Shown here in pieces: positions 5,491-7,706 of a stretch of 7,706 nucleotides of DNA (positions within the stretch are counted from its first letter, which is position 1; each line of letters begins with the position of its first letter). The notes beneath the pieces are model-generated. The model was not told the origin of the DNA, ran no database searches, and saw nothing but the letters and a program-made list of their open reading frames with translations. Position numbers and translations under genes: made by a program. Source of the DNA: Pirellulales bacterium (GTDB lineage: Bacteria > Planctomycetota > Planctomycetia > Pirellulales > Thermoguttaceae). Location: assembly GCA_030607895.1 (NCBI GenBank), contig JAUWJC010000182.1, forward strand, positions 1 through 7,706. The letters run 5' to 3'.

Positions 5491-6111
5491 ATGACCGATC
5501 CGCAACAGGCCGACCAGTTGACCAGACGGTCCGAGTGGAGCAACTGGATTATATTGGTCGTGATAGCGCTTGCGATGTTTTTTGTCTTTCATTTTCGGCC
5601 GTTTGGCAGCCCAAACGCGCTGGAACATCGGGCGGGAGGCCGGAAACTGCCCGCATTGGAACTGAAGCCTCTTACCGGCAATTCGCAGCCGATGGTGCTG
5701 GCCGATCTTTTGGGCCAGGTGGTGCTGGTCAACTTCTGGGGGCCGTGGTGCCCGCCCTGCTACGAAGAGTTGCCACACATTGCGGCGATTGAAGCCAAGT
5801 TCGGCCCTCGAACAGGGTTCCGATTGCTGCCTGTTTCCTGCGGCCGAGACGCCCGGGAAGACGAAGACACGGCGGCTTTGCGCGGCGATACGACAGCCTT
5901 GCTGAAACAGTTGAAAATCAAGATGCCAACGTATGCCGATCCCGGCGGGGTCAGCCGGGCAGCCTTCGACGGCGTGGCCGGCTTCGACGGATACCCCACG
6001 ACGTTCGTGCTCGACAGAAAGGGGGTTATACAGGGCGTCTGGAGCGGCTTCCAGCCCGGCATCGAAAAGGAAATGGAAAGCCTCGTCAGCAAACTGCTTG
6101 AGGAGGGGTAA
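5491..6111 (+). CDS. TlpA-like membrane-anchored thiol-disulfide oxidoreductase
   Basis: This 206-aa protein has a short cytoplasmic N-terminus, one membrane segment at about residues 19-35 (IILVVIALAMFFVFHF region) and a thioredoxin-fold domain predicted to face the periplasm. The active site is WCPPC (86-90), preceded by VVLVNFWGP. The cis-proline region is GYPTTFVLD (167-175), and GVWSGF (182-187) fits the following strand. These are typical of the TlpA/ResA group, which reduces or reshuffles disulfides, often in cytochrome c maturation; the partner here is unknown. The stretch 115-145 holds an acidic insertion (GRDAREDEDTAAL). The ATG has GGAGA about 7 nt upstream. The gene is divergent from the CYTH gene and convergent with the thiamine gene, so it is probably transcribed alone. 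Family call confident; role unknown. Confidence 0.87.
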   Translation: MTDPQQADQLTRRSEWSNWIILVVIALAMFFVFHFRPFGSPNALEHRAGGRKLPALELKPLTGNSQPMVLADLLGQVVLVNFWGPWCPPCYEELPHIAAIEAKFGPRTGFRLLPVSCGRDAREDEDTAALRGDTTALLKQLKIKMPTYADPGGVSRAAFDGVAGFDGYPTTFVLDRKGVIQGVWSGFQPGIEKEMESLVSKLLEEG

Positions 6112-6112
6112 A

Positions 6113-6172
6113 GGGTGAGGGGTGAGGGACGAGGGACGAGGGACGAGGGTGGGCTGCCGCTTGCGGCTTCGC
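6113..6172 (-). repeat. Composite heptad/core repeat, copy 3, with G-rich array
   Basis: Five heptads, GGGTGAG twice then GGACGAG three times (6113-6147), plus GGTGGGC, lead into the core GCCGCTTGCGGCTTCGC (6156-6172). The core abuts the stop codon of the thiamine gene. The array has GGG runs every 7 nt with loops of 3-4 nt, a G-quadruplex pattern on the plus strand. It fills the whole gap between two convergent genes, where the core hairpin might help end transcription; no T-run is present. Confidence 0.8.
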
Positions 6173-6173
6173 A

Positions 6174-7244
6174 CTACATTTCCGTCAGTATGGTCAATAA
6201 CTCACGGGCCGCCGCGGCCGGATCGGCGGCTGTGGTGATTGCGCCGCTCACGGCGACTCGGTGCAGTCCGGTCCGAAGCACGTCGGGCAGGTTCTCTCGG
6301 TTGATTCCTCCAATGGCAAAGGCGGGCAAGCGTAGCCGGGCCGCCACGAGACGCAGAAGTTCCAGGCCCGGGAAATCGTCGAACTGCTTCGTACCCGACG
6401 CATAAGTTGGTCCCACGCCGATGTAGTTGGCCCCGTCCAGTACGGCTGCCTCGGCTTGCTCGATGTTGTGAGTGGAAACGCCGACCAGCGCGTCCGGCCC
6501 GACGATCGTCCGCGCATCTTTGACCGTCAACTCCTCCTGGCCTACGTGGACACCATCGGCCCGAGACAATACGGCCAACTCCGGCCGATCGTTCATGATG
6601 AACAAGGTGCCGCTTCCGGAAGTCAGTCTGCGTAGCGTGCGGGCGCGATCGAGCAACGTGCGATCGTCGAGCATTTTGTCGCGAAGCTGAATCGCGTGGA
6701 CACCGCTTTGGACCAGCGACCGGACCAGCGGCTCTAACTGGATACGCGACGGCCGGCCGTCGACGAGCACATAGAGCCGCGTCCCGGCAAGCCGCCGGCA
6801 GCTTGTCCGGGTGATTTCCAAGACGCGATGCAGGGTGTAGACGCGATATCTCAACTGTTCCAGCCCGGCGGCCATTTCTGCGTCCAACAGCTTGCCGAAT
6901 TCCTCCAAGGTGCGCAGGGCCTCTTCGAGTCGCGCAAAATTGGCCCCGAGCACATCGGCCGTGTTTTGACGATTCTGCTCGGAAGGCGTGGCCACACCGG
7001 TTCCCACGTCGGCCTGCGGCTCCCTGGCCGCCAGCCGCCACTCGATCGGAACCGTCGAGAGCAACGCAACCAGATCGTGGCGCAGCCGCTTGAGTTGGGC
7101 ACTCAGGTGACGGTCATCCAGCACGAAGCGGGCGTAATCCTCGACCACGCGAAGCCCCTCCCGCCCGCGATTGACCGCCGCGTCCACAATACGCAACACG
7201 CGGGTTTTCTCGTTTTCGGAGAGCCGGTTAGGATCCGCCGGCAT
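6174..7244 (-). CDS. thiE: Thiamine-phosphate synthase with N-terminal ThiD2-type domain
   Basis: This 356-aa cytoplasmic enzyme joins HMP pyrophosphate and hydroxyethylthiazole phosphate to give thiamine phosphate. The C-terminal TIM barrel (about residues 155-356) carries the family motifs in order: QLRDK (186-190), NDRPEL (218-223), GVHVGQEEL (231-239), VGVSTHN (254-260), YIGVGPTYASGTK (274-286), AIGGIN (310-315) and VAVSGAI (330-336). The helical N-terminus, residues about 14-150 (VLRIVDAAVNRGREGLRVVEDYARF and following), is the ThiD2-type extension often fused to ThiE in planctomycetes. A normal stand-alone ThiE has about 210 residues. The ATG at 7244 is chosen because AGAGGA lies about 8 nt upstream; the open frame continues to 7460 but only through repeat DNA. 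No TPP riboswitch (THI box) was seen in the leader, and no other thiamine gene is in the window. Confidence 0.92.
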   Translation of the reverse strand: MPADPNRLSENEKTRVLRIVDAAVNRGREGLRVVEDYARFVLDDRHLSAQLKRLRHDLVALLSTVPIEWRLAAREPQADVGTGVATPSEQNRQNTADVLGANFARLEEALRTLEEFGKLLDAEMAAGLEQLRYRVYTLHRVLEITRTSCRRLAGTRLYVLVDGRPSRIQLEPLVRSLVQSGVHAIQLRDKMLDDRTLLDRARTLRRLTSGSGTLFIMNDRPELAVLSRADGVHVGQEELTVKDARTIVGPDALVGVSTHNIEQAEAAVLDGANYIGVGPTYASGTKQFDDFPGLELLRLVAARLRLPAFAIGGINRENLPDVLRTGLHRVAVSGAITTAADPAAAARELLTILTEM

Positions 7245-7271
7245 TTCGGTCGTCCTCTCACGAAAGAAAGC

Positions 7272-7420
7272 TAGGGGGCAGGGTTCAGGGATTAGGGGGC
7301 AGGATTTGTGGAAAACGTTGAACTCCAAGTCCTGACCCCTGTCCCCTGAACCCTGAACCCTGTTGACCGGTCGCTTGCGGCTTCGCCCCCCAACGCGGGG
7401 ATATTGCGAAGCTGCAAGCG
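7272..7420. repeat. Composite heptad/core repeat, copy 4, with paired cores and opposed heptad arrays
   Basis: A G-rich array at 7272-7303 contains CAGGGTTCAGGG (7279-7290). A complementary C-rich heptad array follows at 7331-7362 (CTGACCC, CTGTCCC, CTGAACC twice), so the two can fold together. The core then appears twice in inverted orientation: CGCTTGCGGCTTCGC (7372-7386) and GCGAAGCTGCAAGCG (7406-7420), one mismatch, around a 19-nt spacer that itself holds CCCC/GGGG. It occupies the leader region of the thiamine gene, on the side of its start codon, and its frame is spuriously open. Confidence 0.8.
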
Positions 7421-7600
7421 GCAAGACTGTTGTGACTGAACCATTTGGCGGCCTCGGCAAGCGGCTGTTTCATAATGTTAATGTCGCAAAAACCGGAAAT
7501 GTTCGCAACAGCCGGGGCTTAATTCAGTTGCCTTGATCCAGGCGGTTTTAGGAGTTACAATTCCCTGGTCCGTGTAGTGCTGTATCTTAGGGAATGGAGT
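7421..7600. other. Intergenic region between thiE and the right-edge gene
   Basis: No gene is seen. CGGCTGTT (7462-7469) and AACAGCCG (7507-7514) form an 8-bp perfect inverted repeat around 37 nt. Within it AATGTCGCAA and AATGTTCGCAA repeat directly. This may be an operator, a promoter region for the divergent genes, or chance. ATTCCCT (7559-7565) and AGGGAAT (7589-7595) form a further inverted pair just before the next start codon. No clear -35/-10 pair was found. Confidence 0.4.
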
Positions 7601-7706
7601 ATGGAAGGACCCAACCGCGTGGGCAGGATGCCGCTGGTAACGTGTTTGTGGCCGGGACTCCCCCAGCTTGGGAGTAGGGAGGAGTGGTCTGGCTTGGCCG
7701 TGGCCA
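7601..7706 (+). CDS. Start of an unrecognised protein, cut by the window edge
   Basis: An open frame begins with ATG at 7601 and continues for 35 codons to the edge without a stop. It starts MEGPNRVGRMPLVTCLWPGL and goes on with a Pro, Gln, Leu, Gly region and WSGLAVA. The Trp/Leu/Gly-rich composition and the rising hydrophobicity at the end suggest the first membrane helix of a membrane protein. AGGGAA lies about 6 nt upstream; ATG 7628 is a second possible start. The pattern WPGLPQL followed by WSGLAVA seems familiar from planctomycete membrane proteins of unknown function, but I cannot name it. The frame is too short to be certain that it is coding. Confidence 0.55.
   Translation, partial: MEGPNRVGRMPLVTCLWPGLPQLGSREEWSGLAVA

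Noticed and set aside
7245..7460. A 72-codon N-terminal extension of thiE
   Set aside because: The extension is encoded by heptad and core repeats. A good ribosome-binding site and family-typical N-terminus begin at 7244.
7245..7500. TPP riboswitch upstream of thiE
   Set aside because: The conserved THI-box segments were not found on the minus strand; the region is dominated by repeats.

Overview
The window looks like a piece of a planctomycete chromosome, probably Pirellulales-like. The reasons are moderately high GC, a thiamine-phosphate synthase with the N-terminal helical (ThiD2-type) extension typical of that phylum, and intergenic DNA crowded with small palindromes and 7-nt tandem repeats. 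No rRNA, tRNA, CRISPR array or transposase gene is visible. The phylum call is an inference from gene style, not a database result. Layout: a minus-strand MFS transporter (86-1438) lies between two inverted copies of a composite heptad/core repeat. A plus-strand three-gene cassette follows. It holds a small Tat-signal protein (1825-2169), a PqqD-like protein (2267-2563) and a 700-aa protein (2560-4662) that joins an HprK-related kinase A domain to a DxD nucleotidyltransferase domain. A convergent CYTH/class IV adenylate cyclase-like gene (4664-5233, minus) ends 1 nt from the cassette. Next are a membrane-anchored TlpA/thioredoxin-like protein (5491-6111, plus), the thiamine-phosphate synthase (6174-7244, minus), and the start of an unrecognised plus-strand gene that runs off the edge (7601 onward). 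The most interesting unit is 1825-4662. A PqqD-like protein next to an HprK-related kinase is the signature of a poorly characterised peptide-modification type system. The small, acidic, Gly/Asp/Ser-rich, Tat-exported protein just upstream is a natural candidate substrate. The nucleotidyltransferase suggests a second modification step. No lasso cyclase, leader protease or radical-SAM enzyme is visible, so the chemistry is open. The second theme is repeats that have reshaped these genes. One palindromic element (2202-2262) lies exactly between a strong Shine-Dalgarno sequence and the pqqD-like start codon; removing it on paper restores ideal spacing. A second element of the same design (3469-3553), followed by a small hairpin (3560-3580), is read through in frame and makes up the whole linker between kinase and nucleotidyltransferase. 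A third (5277-5384), inside a 21-bp imperfect direct repeat, precedes the tlpA-like gene. Four composite elements share a core, GCGAAGCCGCAAGCGGC or a close variant, attached to 7-nt tandem arrays whose sequence differs from copy to copy. Two of these arrays have regular GGG runs that could form G-quadruplexes.
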